45,158 bases of DNA from Lachnospiraceae bacterium (GCA_019420465.1 JAHZHB010000073.1:1-45158); one strand, 5' to 3'. Counted from the first letter of the stretch, positions 15,057 through 24,907 are shown. Notes: generated by a model from the sequence alone, not told the origin. Made by a program: numbers and translations.

Positions 15057-17531
15057 ATGATTTTGGATACACCGTCATCTAACAGAGCTGACAGAACCCC
15101 AAAAGCAGCAAAGACGCCGGAAACCGTTTCTGCTTCACGCAAAACAGCAGCGTCTTCCCGAAGTTCTGCCAGTGCCCCCTCTTCCGGTACCAACCGCAAG
15201 AGACGTCGTCGTTACACAACGATCGTATATTTTTCGCTGCTGTTAGTTTATCTGGAAGTAGTCTTCCATATCCTGATGTTTCATAATATCCGGTTTTCTC
15301 TGATCTATCCGATCCTGTTCGCCCTGACTCTGGGTACAGTGCTCGGTACGATCTGCCGGCTGTTCAAGCGCAGGGTCAACCGCATACTGATGATAACATT
15401 TACTGTCATATTGTGCGTGCTGTTCTGCTCAGAAGTCATTTACAAAGGCTTTTTTGATACTTACTACGCATTGTTTGGCGTTTTGGGTGTAGCCGGCCAG
15501 GCTCTGGATTTCCTTGACAGTATTTTCCGTGTGATTCTGTCTTCTCTGATCTCACTGATCCTGCTTTTTGCACTCCCGGTAGCCTTCGTTGTTCTTCTGG
15601 CTCCGCAGTATATCAGTCTGAAGAGAAAGCCGCCGCTGACGCATCTGATCACCCTTGCCGAAGGTCTGGTGATCCATATCGTTATGCTGTTATGTCTGCT
15701 GATCGGCGGACGTGGTGTTTTCTCCGGATACGATCTGTATTTCCATACCTTCTCAGTCGATGAATCCGTGGACCGTCTGGGTGTTATGACGACTACATAT
15801 CTGTCCGGTAAGATCAAGATCACCGGTGGTGGTTCCTCAGGTACCATTATTGACGACGGTTCCTCTTCCGAAGGCAGTTCAGCAGGTTCTGATGCCGCCG
15901 AAGCCAGTGGTTCTTCCATCCCGTCGGCCAGCGCAGTCAATGGTGCAGATACCACAGGTACCGCTGCCACAACGACGCCTGTCGATACTTCACCGAATAT
16001 TCTGAATATCGACTTTGACAAGATCCTGTCCGACTCCGGAAACAATAAAGATGTAGCTTCCCTGGTCGATTACATGAAGAACAAGTCCGGTACCAATAAG
16101 AATCAGTACACCGGCATGTTCAAAGGCTACAATCTGATCTGGATCAGTGCCGAGGGTCTGGATGAATGTATCATCAATGAATCCTGGACACCGACGCTCT
16201 ACAAGATGGCCACACAGGGCTTCCATTTTAAAAACTACTACTCACCGCTGTGGTACGGCAGTACTTCTGGTGGTGAATGGGCCAACCTGACAGGTACCGT
16301 TCCCAACAACGGTAAATATGTTTCCATGCAGGAGTCCGGCAACCGCAAGATCAATATGCTCTTTACCGCCGGCCGTCAGTCCACAAGGCTTGGCTATCAC
16401 ACCACTGGCTGGCACAACAATTCTGTCACCTACTACGGACGTAACCTTTCCTTCCCGAACATGGGATATGAGTGGCACGGTTCCGGTGACGGCTATGATC
16501 CGGAAGTCAGCGAAAGCAGCGGAAAGGCGCTGTGGCCGCAGTCCGATATCCGTCTGATCGATCAGACCTTTGACAAATATGCTTCTTCCGAACCGTTCAT
16601 GACATACTACATGTCTGTCAGCGGTCACGTAGAATATAATTTCAGCGGAAACGCGATGTCTGTCCGCAACAAGGACAAAGTGGCAAACCTGACCTACTCT
16701 GATACAGCCAAGGCCTATATCGCCTGCCAGCTCGAGCTGGAATATGCTATGCAGGATCTTCTGCAGCGTCTGGAAAATGCCGGTATCGCCGACCGCACAC
16801 TAATCGTTCTGGCACCGGATCATGTACCGTACTCCTACATGAGTGATGGCAACAATATCGTAGAAGAAATCAAAGGAACAAAGCTTGATGAGATCGAATC
16901 CTACAGGAACACACTGATCATCTACTCGCCGTCGATGCAGCAGCCGGTAGAAGTTGACAAATACTGCTGTTCCGTTGATATTCTGCCGACAGTTTCCAAC
17001 CTGATGGGATGGGATTATGACTCCCGTATGATGGTCGGTCAGGATATCTTATCCGATTCCGAGCAGTTTGTCATGTTCCCGGGCTTAAGCTTTATTACAG
17101 ACAAATGCATCTATAATAAGAAGCAGGACAAGATCACTTCCCTGACGGGTGAAGAGATCAGCCAGGATTATATTTCCCAGATGTCCAAAAAGGCCTACAA
17201 CTGGTACACGATTTCCGATCTTCTGTATTCTACGGATTTCTACAAATATGTAGAGTCACAGATGCCGTCTGTTTCCCCGGATGTACAGCAGGCAGTCAAT
17301 GCGCTGCGTTCCGGTACAGCAGCCACAGGTACAACAGCCACAGGTACAACAGCCACAGGTACGGCTGCCACTACCGATGGCACGGCTTCCACAGACGCCA
17401 CTGCCGCCACTGATGGCACGGCTGCCACAGATGCGACCGGCACGGCTGCCACAGCTTCTACCGGCACAGATACGACCGGTACAGGCACAGCAGCGCCAGC
17501 GGATACTGCCGGTACTGCACAGGTACAGTAA
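15054..17531 (+). CDS. LTA synthase-like membrane sulfatase (phosphoglycerol transferase family)
   Basis: An 825-residue alkaline-phosphatase-superfamily enzyme. A basic N-terminal cytoplasmic tail is followed by about five membrane helices (near 55-75, 80-101, 110-130, 157-183, 201-221) and an extracytoplasmic sulfatase domain (about 355-720). Metal and catalytic residues fit LtaS: Glu in WISAEGLDE (about 367), the nucleophile Thr in YGSTSGGEW (about 404), SVSGHVEYN, and LAPDHVPY. Known relatives transfer glycerol-phosphate from phosphatidylglycerol. A Ser/Thr/Ala-rich linker (260-310) and a Thr/Ala/Gly/Asp repeat tail (about 748-825) are unusual additions; the tail is encoded by short DNA tandem repeats (17318-17500). 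Two adjacent ATGs compete (15054, 15057); the second has better spacing from GAGAGGAG. The true polymer is unknown. Confidence 0.88.
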   Translation: MMILDTPSSNRADRTPKAAKTPETVSASRKTAASSRSSASAPSSGTNRKRRRRYTTIVYFSLLLVYLEVVFHILMFHNIRFSLIYPILFALTLGTVLGTICRLFKRRVNRILMITFTVILCVLFCSEVIYKGFFDTYYALFGVLGVAGQALDFLDSIFRVILSSLISLILLFALPVAFVVLLAPQYISLKRKPPLTHLITLAEGLVIHIVMLLCLLIGGRGVFSGYDLYFHTFSVDESVDRLGVMTTTYLSGKIKITGGGSSGTIIDDGSSSEGSSAGSDAAEASGSSIPSASAVNGADTTGTAATTTPVDTSPNILNIDFDKILSDSGNNKDVASLVDYMKNKSGTNKNQYTGMFKGYNLIWISAEGLDECIINESWTPTLYKMATQGFHFKNYYSPLWYGSTSGGEWANLTGTVPNNGKYVSMQESGNRKINMLFTAGRQSTRLGYHTTGWHNNSVTYYGRNLSFPNMGYEWHGSGDGYDPEVSESSGKALWPQSDIRLIDQTFDKYASSEPFMTYYMSVSGHVEYNFSGNAMSVRNKDKVANLTYSDTAKAYIACQLELEYAMQDLLQRLENAGIADRTLIVLAPDHVPYSYMSDGNNIVEEIKGTKLDEIESYRNTLIIYSPSMQQPVEVDKYCCSVDILPTVSNLMGWDYDSRMMVGQDILSDSEQFVMFPGLSFITDKCIYNKKQDKITSLTGEEISQDYISQMSKKAYNWYTISDLLYSTDFYKYVESQMPSVSPDVQQAVNALRSGTAATGTTATGTTATGTAATTDGTASTDATAATDGTAATDATGTAATASTGTDTTGTGTAAPADTAGTAQVQ
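17318..17500 (+). repeat. Short tandem repeats encoding the Thr/Ala tail of the sulfatase
   Basis: Repeats of the type ACAGCCACAGGTACA and GATGGCACGGCTGCCACA encode TATGT and TDGTAAT units. Such in-frame repeats can change in number by slippage and vary tail length between strains. Confidence 0.7.
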
Positions 17532-17621
17532 AAACAGTCAGCATCCGGTTATCGGACCGGTTACTGCTATACATGACAATCAAAATTGGTCCACTGGATT
17601 ACTTATTGATATGCATGACAA

Positions 17622-17678
17622 AAAGAAAACTCCGCTGAAAGAGTTACACCTTATCTCTTTCAGAGGAGTTTCTTTTTG
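17622..17678. terminator. Bidirectional terminator between the sulfatase gene and greA
   Basis: A long stem (GAAAACTCCGCTGAAAGAG with CTCTTTCAGAGGAGTTTC) separates two convergent genes. It ends in TCTTTTT on the plus strand and in TTTTCTTTTT on the minus strand, so it can stop transcription from both sides. Confidence 0.9.
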
Positions 17679-17695
17679 TCACTTTTGATTCAACT

Positions 17696-18193
17696 TTAAA
17701 ACTTTCTCAGCTCCATATCTTCTGTGCAGGCTTTGATTGAACGGATCTCCACCTCATAGCCTACCCCCGGCTTGATCTGCACATAGGCCTTATCTCCACA
17801 GTGCTTGCCAAGGATCGCCTTACCAAGCGGCGATTCGATACTGATCCTGTTGTCCAGGGAATTTCCCAGTACTGTTGTGACCAGTGTGTAGGACTCTACT
17901 TCATCATCGTCTGCAAAATACAGTTCTACTGTCTTGTTTAATCCCACCTCGTCATCGTCCGATGCATCAGAGATCACCTCGGCTGTACGGATATATCTCT
18001 CCAGATAGCGGATACGACTTTCATTTTTATTTTTATGCTGTTTTGCCGCATAATACTCAAAATTCTCACTGAGATCGCCCTGCGCTCTGGCCTCCTTGAC
18101 CGCTTCGATAGCTTCCTTGCGCACAACCAGCTTTCGGTATTCGATCTCCTCTTCCATTTTTTTCACATCTTCTGCCGTGATCTGATGTTTCAT
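17696..18193 (-). CDS. greA: Transcription elongation factor GreA
   Basis: A 165-residue factor that rescues backtracked RNA polymerase by stimulating transcript cleavage. The N-terminal coiled coil (about residues 5-80) carries the acidic tip region ARAQGDLSENFEYYAAKQ with the conserved D and E. The C-terminal FKBP-like domain follows (ISIESPLGKAILGKHCGDKA). The length is usual for GreA. The ATG follows a GAGG site by 8 bases. It is convergent with the sulfatase gene and divergent from the small gene at 18355. Confidence 0.95.
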   Translation of the reverse strand: MKHQITAEDVKKMEEEIEYRKLVVRKEAIEAVKEARAQGDLSENFEYYAAKQHKNKNESRIRYLERYIRTAEVISDASDDDEVGLNKTVELYFADDDEVESYTLVTTVLGNSLDNRISIESPLGKAILGKHCGDKAYVQIKPGVGYEVEIRSIKACTEDMELRKF

Positions 18194-18354
18194 TGTCTGT
18201 ACCTCACTTGTTTACTCATGGATTTCATTATATACATGCTTTTTTTCAGAATCAACCTTTATTTTTTCATCCTTTCGTTGCATCCTCCGACGGATATGCT
18301 ATACTGTTATATACGTTCAAAATCAAAGATACAAAAGCTGCGGAGGAAACTACT

Positions 18355-18792
18355 ATGTGGAAAGCTACAATTTTGCAGGCGCTTGAAGCGCAGCATCTGT
18401 TCCAGACAGAGGCACACCGTTCCCGTTTCAAAGAGCTTCTGGACTGCTATGGCAATGCACCTTTTTTCACACCGGGATTATGCAAATGCATGTACATGTC
18501 CTGCTGGGACGAGGAACATTTTTTCATCATGCTCGACATGCTTAACCAGCTCAGTCTCAAACGTCATATGGGGCTGAACGATATGTGCGAAAACGGTGAA
18601 CTCATCGCTGAAGAGGATGAAAACGAAGGCAGCTATGAGGACCAGGTGATGCGCCTGTCCTGTGCTTTTTTAAAAAACGAGCCTTTCCCACTGGCGTCTC
18701 TTCCCGCAGATTATGATGCCACTGGCCGCAGGATCATCGAGATCTCCCTGCAGGCTGCTGCTATTATAGACAAAGAAGTGAGTCTGGACTGA
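18355..18792 (+). CDS. Small soluble protein of unknown function
   Basis: A 145-residue protein I do not recognise. The start at 18355 follows GGAGG by 8 bases; earlier in-frame codons (from 18193) run across the greA promoter side and lack a ribosome site. It is predicted soluble and helical, acidic in the middle (AEEDENEGSYEDQV). It has a Cys/Met cluster (CKCMYMSCWDEEHFF, about residues 42-56) that could be buried or metal-related. A terminator overlaps its stop codon, so it is a single-gene transcript. The regular codon usage and flanking signals support a real gene. Confidence 0.75.
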   Translation: MWKATILQALEAQHLFQTEAHRSRFKELLDCYGNAPFFTPGLCKCMYMSCWDEEHFFIMLDMLNQLSLKRHMGLNDMCENGELIAEEDENEGSYEDQVMRLSCAFLKNEPFPLASLPADYDATGRRIIEISLQAAAIIDKEVSLD

Positions 18793-18813
18793 TTCCAGGC
18801 TCACTTCTTTTTT
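18774..18813 (+). terminator. Intrinsic terminator overlapping the end of the small gene
   Basis: A 13-bp stem (GAAGTGAGTCTGG with CCAGGCTCACTTC) and a 7-base loop is followed by CTTTTTT. The left arm encodes the last codons and the stop. Confidence 0.9.
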
Positions 18814-18909
18814 GTCCTGCCTTACATATCAATACCTGCCTTTAACGGACCACTTATGATCATGTCCGAATTTTCCGGACACAACAGGCCAGACAGGAGC
18901 CACCCGCAC

Positions 18910-20073
18910 TCACACCGTTTTCCGGTCCTCCATTTTCCCATACAGCAGTGTATACAGTGTAGGCTCCAGATGAAATTCCTTCATCAGCTGCTCTACTTCC
19001 TGCAGGGCTTTTTTCTTTGTCTGTTCACTGACTCTGCTTTTTACTGCGCGGATCAGCAGGTTTTTCGGTGTATGCGACAGATCGACAAACTCCAGGATCT
19101 GTGCCTCATATCCGGCCGCGATCAGAAGATTGGCACGGATCGCATCCGTCATCAGAGCCGCTGTACGCTCTTTTACAATGCCAAAGCGGGTCAGAAGAGA
19201 AAACTCTTCCGACTGCATCTGCCGGTTCAGCTCATGCTGACAGCAGGGTACAGACAGGATCAGCCCGGCATCCCACTGCAGCGCATTGTACAGCGCGTAG
19301 TCCGTCGCCGTATCACAGGCATGCAGCGTCATCACGATATCGACCGGTGTATCACAGTGATAACCGTGAATATCACCCAGTTCAAAATGCAGGCCATTAT
19401 ACTGATAACACTTTGCAGCCTCATTACAGTGCCGGATCACCTCCTCCTTCAGATCCAGTCCGGTAATCTCCACATCCAGCTGACGCACATATACCAGATA
19501 ATAGTAAACAATAAATGTCAGATACGATTTACCACAGCCAAAATCCAGAATGTGCAGTTTCTTTGTCAGGTCCAGTGCTTTCAGTTCATCTTCCAGGATT
19601 TCCACAAACCGGTTGATCTGACGGTATTTGTCATAGTGGCTGCGAATGATCTTTCCTTCCGGTGTAAAAACACCCATATCCACGAGCGGAGGAATCGTTC
19701 TGCCTTCTTCCAGAAGATACGTCTTTTTTCTGTTATGACTCATCCTGACCGGCGGTGCCTGCACGGCTTTTTTTCTGTTATACAGAAGTTTTCCCTTTTT
19801 CGTGATTTTCAGAGCATACTCCCATTCTTTATCCCAGGCATGTGCCTGTGTAAAATGCAGTGTAAGCGCGCTTGTCAGGTACGTCAGGAGCTCCTCTTCT
19901 GTCAGATTTTTATGAAATACCTGCGTTTTTGTATACTGTTCACACTGGTATTTATCTGCGATGCGCTGTACAACGATTTTTATATATGCCGCATCCTTTG
20001 TCGGGGCACTCAGCACATAGCGGTATGCGGTATGTTCCATACAATACCGTACAAATTCTTCTCTGGTCTCCAT
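18910..20073 (-). CDS. Class I SAM-dependent methyltransferase, METTL25/GSTCD-like
   Basis: A 387-residue protein with an N-terminal helical region (about 1-110) and a Rossmann methyltransferase domain. Motif I is LDFGCGKSYLTF (about residues 176-187). The acidic residue after strand 2 lies in ITGLDLKEEV. The later motifs TLHACDTATDYAL and LSVPCCQHEL are typical of the Methyltransf_32 type domain found in METTL25, TRM13 and GSTCD relatives, which suggests an RNA substrate. That target is inference. The gene stands alone, 33 bases downstream of the chorismate mutase/ACT gene, so co-transcription is possible. Confidence 0.82.
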   Translation of the reverse strand: METREEFVRYCMEHTAYRYVLSAPTKDAAYIKIVVQRIADKYQCEQYTKTQVFHKNLTEEELLTYLTSALTLHFTQAHAWDKEWEYALKITKKGKLLYNRKKAVQAPPVRMSHNRKKTYLLEEGRTIPPLVDMGVFTPEGKIIRSHYDKYRQINRFVEILEDELKALDLTKKLHILDFGCGKSYLTFIVYYYLVYVRQLDVEITGLDLKEEVIRHCNEAAKCYQYNGLHFELGDIHGYHCDTPVDIVMTLHACDTATDYALYNALQWDAGLILSVPCCQHELNRQMQSEEFSLLTRFGIVKERTAALMTDAIRANLLIAAGYEAQILEFVDLSHTPKNLLIRAVKSRVSEQTKKKALQEVEQLMKEFHLEPTLYTLLYGKMEDRKTV

Positions 20074-20106
20074 ATGTTTTCTTTACCCTTCTTTCGTTTT
20101 TTCGTT

Positions 20107-20976
20107 TCAGGAAGCAAAATCTCCCTCGCAGAAATAGCTGCCCAGGATCTGCATCTTCTGGGTTTCCTCCGATAACTGAAACAGCAGTGCTTTCGCCTCC
20201 GTTTCCAGAAGGTTTATGCCCAGTTCCACGAAAAAGCGGTAATTCCAGTCCTCTCCGTTTTTATACGGCATGGAATGGATTTCCGTTACATTTACACCAT
20301 AATCCGAGATCATGGAGAGGACACTGCCCAGCATACCGCTGCGATTCGGGCAGATAAAGACCAGCTTCAGGCGATTGTGCTTTTCTGTCACCACCAGATG
20401 ACGGGAAAATTCTACGACTTTTTTCTTTTCTCCCCTGTCTTCTGCAATGCAACAGCGGTTGATATACATATGATGTGCGGCCAGCATACCGTTTAATTCA
20501 TCCGATACGCCCCTGCCCACCTCTTCTACGATACCTGCACCGGCATCCGCACTGCCGTTTTCCAGCATGGTACTGATCTCCTTGTACGAACCTGCCACAC
20601 GAATGTTTTCTCTGGGATATGCAGTACCTATATAGACTTCTTCTGCGCACATGGCCACGACAGATGGATTTATTTCCTCAGTCTCATACGTAAACGGAAA
20701 ACAGTTCCGAAGCTCCAGAGTTCTGCCGTACTGGTACTTGCGGCTGACCTCCATCACACGTTTTACCAGAGCCTTATACTCCTTGACCAGATGCGGATCC
20801 ATCCCTTTGGACTGTTTTTCCAGGATCACTGCTTCCCGCTCCGGCTTGTATATGGCATCCTCAGTCTCTGCCTTGATCCGGGCTACCTGCTCTGCCAGCC
20901 CCATGCGTTCCACAAACAGTTCTCTGATCTGACCATCCACACGGTCAATATTTTTTCTTACTTCTTCTAAGGTCAT
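20107..20976 (-). CDS. Chorismate mutase-ACT protein with a shortened prephenate-dehydratase-like middle (atypical P-protein)
   Basis: A 289-residue protein; usual bifunctional P-proteins have about 360-385. Residues 1-88 form an AroQ chorismate mutase (VRKNIDRVDGQIRELFVERM, then AEQVARIKAE and YKPEREAVILEKQ). Residues 195-280 form a regulatory ACT domain (FICPNRSGMLGSVLSMISDY, then TEIHSMPYKNG). Between them only about 100 residues remain, resembling the first lobe of prephenate dehydratase (GSYKEISTMLENGSADAGAG). The usual GPEGTYSH start and the TRF catalytic motif are missing (here EFSRHLVVTEK). Chorismate mutase activity is likely; dehydratase activity is doubtful. A GAGG site precedes the ATG. 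Confidence 0.75.
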   Translation of the reverse strand: MTLEEVRKNIDRVDGQIRELFVERMGLAEQVARIKAETEDAIYKPEREAVILEKQSKGMDPHLVKEYKALVKRVMEVSRKYQYGRTLELRNCFPFTYETEEINPSVVAMCAEEVYIGTAYPRENIRVAGSYKEISTMLENGSADAGAGIVEEVGRGVSDELNGMLAAHHMYINRCCIAEDRGEKKKVVEFSRHLVVTEKHNRLKLVFICPNRSGMLGSVLSMISDYGVNVTEIHSMPYKNGEDWNYRFFVELGINLLETEAKALLFQLSEETQKMQILGSYFCEGDFAS

Positions 20977-21063
20977 ATTTTTTCCTCTTTTTCTATTTCA
21001 GTCCGTTTTATTGGACTTTTATTATCTTATACTGGCAACAGAAAAAAACAAAGGAGATCCATT

Positions 21064-21258
21064 ATGCAGACACAGACGCTCACCTTCGCTGTACAGACTA
21101 TCACTCAAAACTGCTCCACTGAACCAATTATCGATATGTATGTTAACAAAGAAACCGCCCGCATTGGCCGGGGGTCTCTCTACCAGCCCCGTCCTTCCTT
21201 TGCCGGCGGTTCCATTTCCTGGTTTGATGACCGTACACTGCTCCGCCAAAAGAACTAG
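21064..21258 (+). CDS. Possible small protein (64 residues)
   Basis: A short open frame between two minus-strand genes. Its main support is an excellent AAGGAG site 7 bases before the ATG, which directly follows an A-rich leader, and a stop just before the convergent protease gene ends. The product is polar, with no membrane segment or known domain. A frame of similar length exists on the other strand, so coding is not proven. Confidence 0.4.
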   Translation: MQTQTLTFAVQTITQNCSTEPIIDMYVNKETARIGRGSLYQPRPSFAGGSISWFDDRTLLRQKN

Positions 21259-21264
21259 ACACAT

Positions 21265-23748
21265 TTATTTGCGGACGCGTACACTTTTGGCCCTGCTCCA
21301 TCCCGAATAGCCCAGCATGCCATCGACCTGCCGGACAGCACGCACCTGTACATAATACGTTTTGTTCTTTTTCAGTCCGCTGATCACACAGCCAAATTTC
21401 TCCGGAGAGGTGATGCGCAGCGTACGGGAGGATTTCATGTTCTTCTTTACCGAATAACGGACTTCATATCCGCCGGCCTTTGGGGCAGCTTTCCAGAACA
21501 CCTGCAGTCGGCGGCCGCCAGGATTTTTTACCGACACTGCGGTCATCGTTTTCAGATATATGATACTCTTTGTATTGGCAGCGCCGCCGGTATATGTCTT
21601 TTTAGAGACCACACGATACGGTCTCACCTGATAATAACAGCGCGCTCCGGTGATCGCATGGGTATCTGTATAGCTTACCGTCCTGGCTGAACTGATCTTT
21701 TTCAGATATTTCCATGTATTCTGTTCATCAGTCCTGCGGTAGATATAATACCCTCTTACGCCGGATACCTTTTTCCATTTCAATGTGATACCTTTTTTAG
21801 TGAGACTCACACTTTTCAGGGAAGCGGCCTTTACACGGGCTGTAGAAGCCTCTGCGCTGTACGGTGTATTCACGGTTCCGGCGATGGCTTTTACACGGTA
21901 GCTGTAGACGCTGTTATCCGCAGCCGGCTTTGTATCTGTCCATGACAGCACGTTTGCCGAAACTGTTTTTACCGGAGTCCATGCTCCTTTATTCTTTTTC
22001 CGGTAGATACTGTAGTTTTGTGCACCGGGGACATCCTCCCAGCTCACCATGATACCACTTCCGGTATTTTCTACCCCGGTCAGTATCGGTGTCTGCATCC
22101 CGATCGTAAACGAAGCATTCAGAGTTCCCGTATACAGTCCCCTGCCGCTGACAGCTACTGTCCCTGTACCCGGCCCGTTGTTACCGCTGTAGGAAACACT
22201 GTACTGTGCCGAAGGGATACCGCTCAATGTGATCCCCGGCATGCAGGGTGCCCCCTGATAGATCATGGAGGACTGCTGCAGGGACAGTATCGCATTGCCG
22301 GTCAGATCGATCTTAAGCTGCGCCAGATTGATCACACCATAGCCATAGTAGGGATCCTTTCCCGGAGCACCATAATCTTTTGCATAGCTTTTAAGGATAT
22401 TTTCCACCTGCGTCACCGAGGCCTGTGGCAGAGCCAGCTTCACATACGCCGCTGCCGCACAGACATACGGTGCTGCCATAGATGTACCGCTCTTGGCATC
22501 CAGCTCATAGTTGTTTCTGCTGGACGCACTGTCGATACCCACACCAGGTGCAGCAAAGTCTATACCACTGCCATAGTTGGAGCCTTCCGTACGGTTAAAG
22601 CTCGAGGCAAACTGTCCGTTTTTGTCGATGGCCGATACAGCTATCGTTTTTTCATTACATGCCGGATAGCAGCTGCTGACGTTTTTGCGGCTGTTCCCCG
22701 CGGCACATACGATCGGGATTCCTTTATCCCAGGCGGCATCTATACCACCGGCCAGCCAGTCCTGACTGGAGCTGTTATAATCGTTCTGACCCAGACTGAT
22801 ATTGATAACATCTGCACCTTTTTCCACCGCATACAAAAGCGCGGCCTGCACTATGGACGACAGCGAATTTCCATTACTGTCATATACTCTGAGGATCATC
22901 AGATCCACCTGCGCCGGTGTGGCATCTGCTATGATACCTGCCACATGTGTACCATGTCCCGTGACATCCGAAATATCCGATGAATTATCCACAAAATTCC
23001 GACTGGCAGAAGATATCGTCCGTCCTGCAAAAAGACTGTGAAAACGGTTGATCCCTGTATCGATCACTGCCACGGTAGCATGACTGTTTAATGTTGCAAC
23101 CTCCGGTGAAAACTTCAGCTCCGAAAGTCCCATATACGAGGTTCCCCATGTCACACTCCGTCCGTCAGACACCGTCAGAAGGCTGTCATCCGCCTGGATC
23201 ACCTCATCCAGAATACAGCTGTCCCCATATCGTCTGCGAAGCTTTTCGTATGCCTCTTTAGTCTCTTCTTCCGTCTCATAGCGCAGGTAATAGGTCTCTG
23301 CCTTTTCATAATGCAGTACCTCACTCGCACCACAGCTGTCAGAAAGTGACGTACTGTACACGATGATCTGTCTGGCCTGATACGGATTTACTACAGTGAT
23401 CTCACTGCCCTTTACCTTGCTGACTTCTGCCGGATGATCTTCAAAGTAGGATTTCACTGCATAGGAAGAATAGAGATTGGGCTCTGCCTCTCCCTCTTCA
23501 ACTTCAAAAGCATCGGAAAACTCTACGGTTTCTCCATTCTGACTGACCGTACCGCTGGCTGTATCGATCACCGTCTCAGCAGCATACTCGTCCTTCCAGT
23601 TTTTACTGACCTCTCTGGCCAGCTGTCCTGCGTTGTGGATCTCCTGCACTGCCAGCACGGAAGCTTCCGTCTTTTCCCCGCCAAAGGCTGTGACAGCCAG
23701 TACCAGAAGCACTGCCATCTGTATATGATTTTTTCTGTTTTTTTTCAT
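21265..23748 (-). CDS. Secreted subtilisin-family (S8) serine protease with Fn3-like C-terminal repeats
   Basis: An 827-residue exported protease. The start chosen is the ATG at 23748, giving a clean signal peptide (MKKNRKNHIQMAVLLVLAVT...); an in-frame GTG at 23772 is an alternative. A prodomain-like region (to about 190) precedes the peptidase S8 domain with the catalytic triad Asp in VAVIDTGIN (about 230), His in GHGTHVAG (about 265), Ser in SGTSMAAPYV (about 423) and the oxyanion Asn in CAAGN (about 352). Then come at least three fibronectin-III-like repeats (SYRVKAIAG, YYQVRPYRV and YYVQVRAVRQV strands). There is no LPxTG or other obvious anchor. Likely degrades or processes extracellular proteins. 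Confidence 0.93.
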   Translation of the reverse strand: MKKNRKNHIQMAVLLVLAVTAFGGEKTEASVLAVQEIHNAGQLAREVSKNWKDEYAAETVIDTASGTVSQNGETVEFSDAFEVEEGEAEPNLYSSYAVKSYFEDHPAEVSKVKGSEITVVNPYQARQIIVYSTSLSDSCGASEVLHYEKAETYYLRYETEEETKEAYEKLRRRYGDSCILDEVIQADDSLLTVSDGRSVTWGTSYMGLSELKFSPEVATLNSHATVAVIDTGINRFHSLFAGRTISSASRNFVDNSSDISDVTGHGTHVAGIIADATPAQVDLMILRVYDSNGNSLSSIVQAALLYAVEKGADVINISLGQNDYNSSSQDWLAGGIDAAWDKGIPIVCAAGNSRKNVSSCYPACNEKTIAVSAIDKNGQFASSFNRTEGSNYGSGIDFAAPGVGIDSASSRNNYELDAKSGTSMAAPYVCAAAAYVKLALPQASVTQVENILKSYAKDYGAPGKDPYYGYGVINLAQLKIDLTGNAILSLQQSSMIYQGAPCMPGITLSGIPSAQYSVSYSGNNGPGTGTVAVSGRGLYTGTLNASFTIGMQTPILTGVENTGSGIMVSWEDVPGAQNYSIYRKKNKGAWTPVKTVSANVLSWTDTKPAADNSVYSYRVKAIAGTVNTPYSAEASTARVKAASLKSVSLTKKGITLKWKKVSGVRGYYIYRRTDEQNTWKYLKKISSARTVSYTDTHAITGARCYYQVRPYRVVSKKTYTGGAANTKSIIYLKTMTAVSVKNPGGRRLQVFWKAAPKAGGYEVRYSVKKNMKSSRTLRITSPEKFGCVISGLKKNKTYYVQVRAVRQVDGMLGYSGWSRAKSVRVRK

Positions 23749-23797
23749 AATCCCCTGTAAACTCCCCCGCACGATGATCCCGACGGATCATCTGCGC

Positions 23798-24757
23798 TCA
23801 TGCAAAATAAAAACCAAACGTTGTCTCCGGCGTTGCCTCTGCAAACAGGCGGTCCACAGCAACGCGATACTCCTCTTTATGCTGGGCTTTACGGATCTTT
23901 TTGATCAGACGCTGATGATCTGGAAACAGCGATGCCATATAGTACCACTGTTCTTTCAGCTTAAACAAGAGTGGCTTTTCGCCCGGACAGTTTTTCTCGT
24001 ATGCGATAAAAAGTTCATCCAGAAACGCTTTCATACGCACACCATCTTCTGCCCCTTCACCTCTGATTTCTCCGATCAGTCCCTGATTGGCCAAAAGGCC
24101 ACGGCCAAGCATCATCTTCTCTGTATCCGGAAAACGGTTCATAAACTGCTGATATCCGCTCAGCGAAAAGATATTACCGTTATAGCATAATGGATTTTTG
24201 CTCTCCCGGATGGCATATTCATACATATCCAGATGCGGTACCTTCTTGTAAAATTCCGTCCGTACCCTGGGATGTATGATCAGCTCTTTGATCGGAAATT
24301 TATTATAAATCTCCAAAAGCGTATAAAATTCATCCGGATCTGCTACGCCGATCCGGGTCTTTACCGATACAGGGATCGTCAGTGCTGAAAAAATATCATC
24401 CAGAAATCTTTCCATTTCTTCCGGATATGCCAGCATCCCGGAACCTTTATGCTTGGAAAAAACCGTACCGGATGGACAGCCAAGATTCAGGTTTACCTCT
24501 GTGTATCCCATCTTTTCCAGTTCTTTCGCACAGCGGATAAAATACTCACTTTTATTTGCCATGATCTGCGGGATCAGATGAATCCCCTCATTATGTTCCG
24601 GAAGAATATCCTGATATTCCCGCCGCCCGCAAAAGCTGTGCTCATCCGGCGAGATAAACGGCGTATAATACGTCGTCACATCCGGGTAAAAACGACTGCG
24701 GACATTACGGAAAACGTATCCCGTAATGCCCTCCATCGGTGCATAGACAAATTCCAT
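23798..24757 (-). CDS. tRNA-dihydrouridine synthase (Dus family)
   Basis: A 319-residue flavoenzyme that reduces uridines in the tRNA D-loop. Family marks are YAPMEGITGYVFR at the N-terminus, NLGCPSGTVFSKHKGSGML with the catalytic Cys at about 94, VSVKTRIG, CYNGNIFS and MLGRGLLANQGLI. The order is that of the Dus TIM barrel. The downstream protease gene ends 25 bases after a short gap in the other direction of reading, i.e. Dus lies immediately downstream of nth. The exact tRNA position modified cannot be told. Confidence 0.93.
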   Translation of the reverse strand: MEFVYAPMEGITGYVFRNVRSRFYPDVTTYYTPFISPDEHSFCGRREYQDILPEHNEGIHLIPQIMANKSEYFIRCAKELEKMGYTEVNLNLGCPSGTVFSKHKGSGMLAYPEEMERFLDDIFSALTIPVSVKTRIGVADPDEFYTLLEIYNKFPIKELIIHPRVRTEFYKKVPHLDMYEYAIRESKNPLCYNGNIFSLSGYQQFMNRFPDTEKMMLGRGLLANQGLIGEIRGEGAEDGVRMKAFLDELFIAYEKNCPGEKPLLFKLKEQWYYMASLFPDHQRLIKKIRKAQHKEEYRVAVDRLFAEATPETTFGFYFA

Positions 24758-24907
24758 ACGGTCTGTTTGTTCCTTTCTTCTCCTGCTGTTTCCTGTCTGA
24801 CGATATTTTCTGCCGCCAGTTTGATCCTCATCTTATTATACATAGATTCAGGCCGCTTTACCAGTTACAATTCAGGCCACACGCACAGAATCCTGTAAGC
24901 TGCAGTA

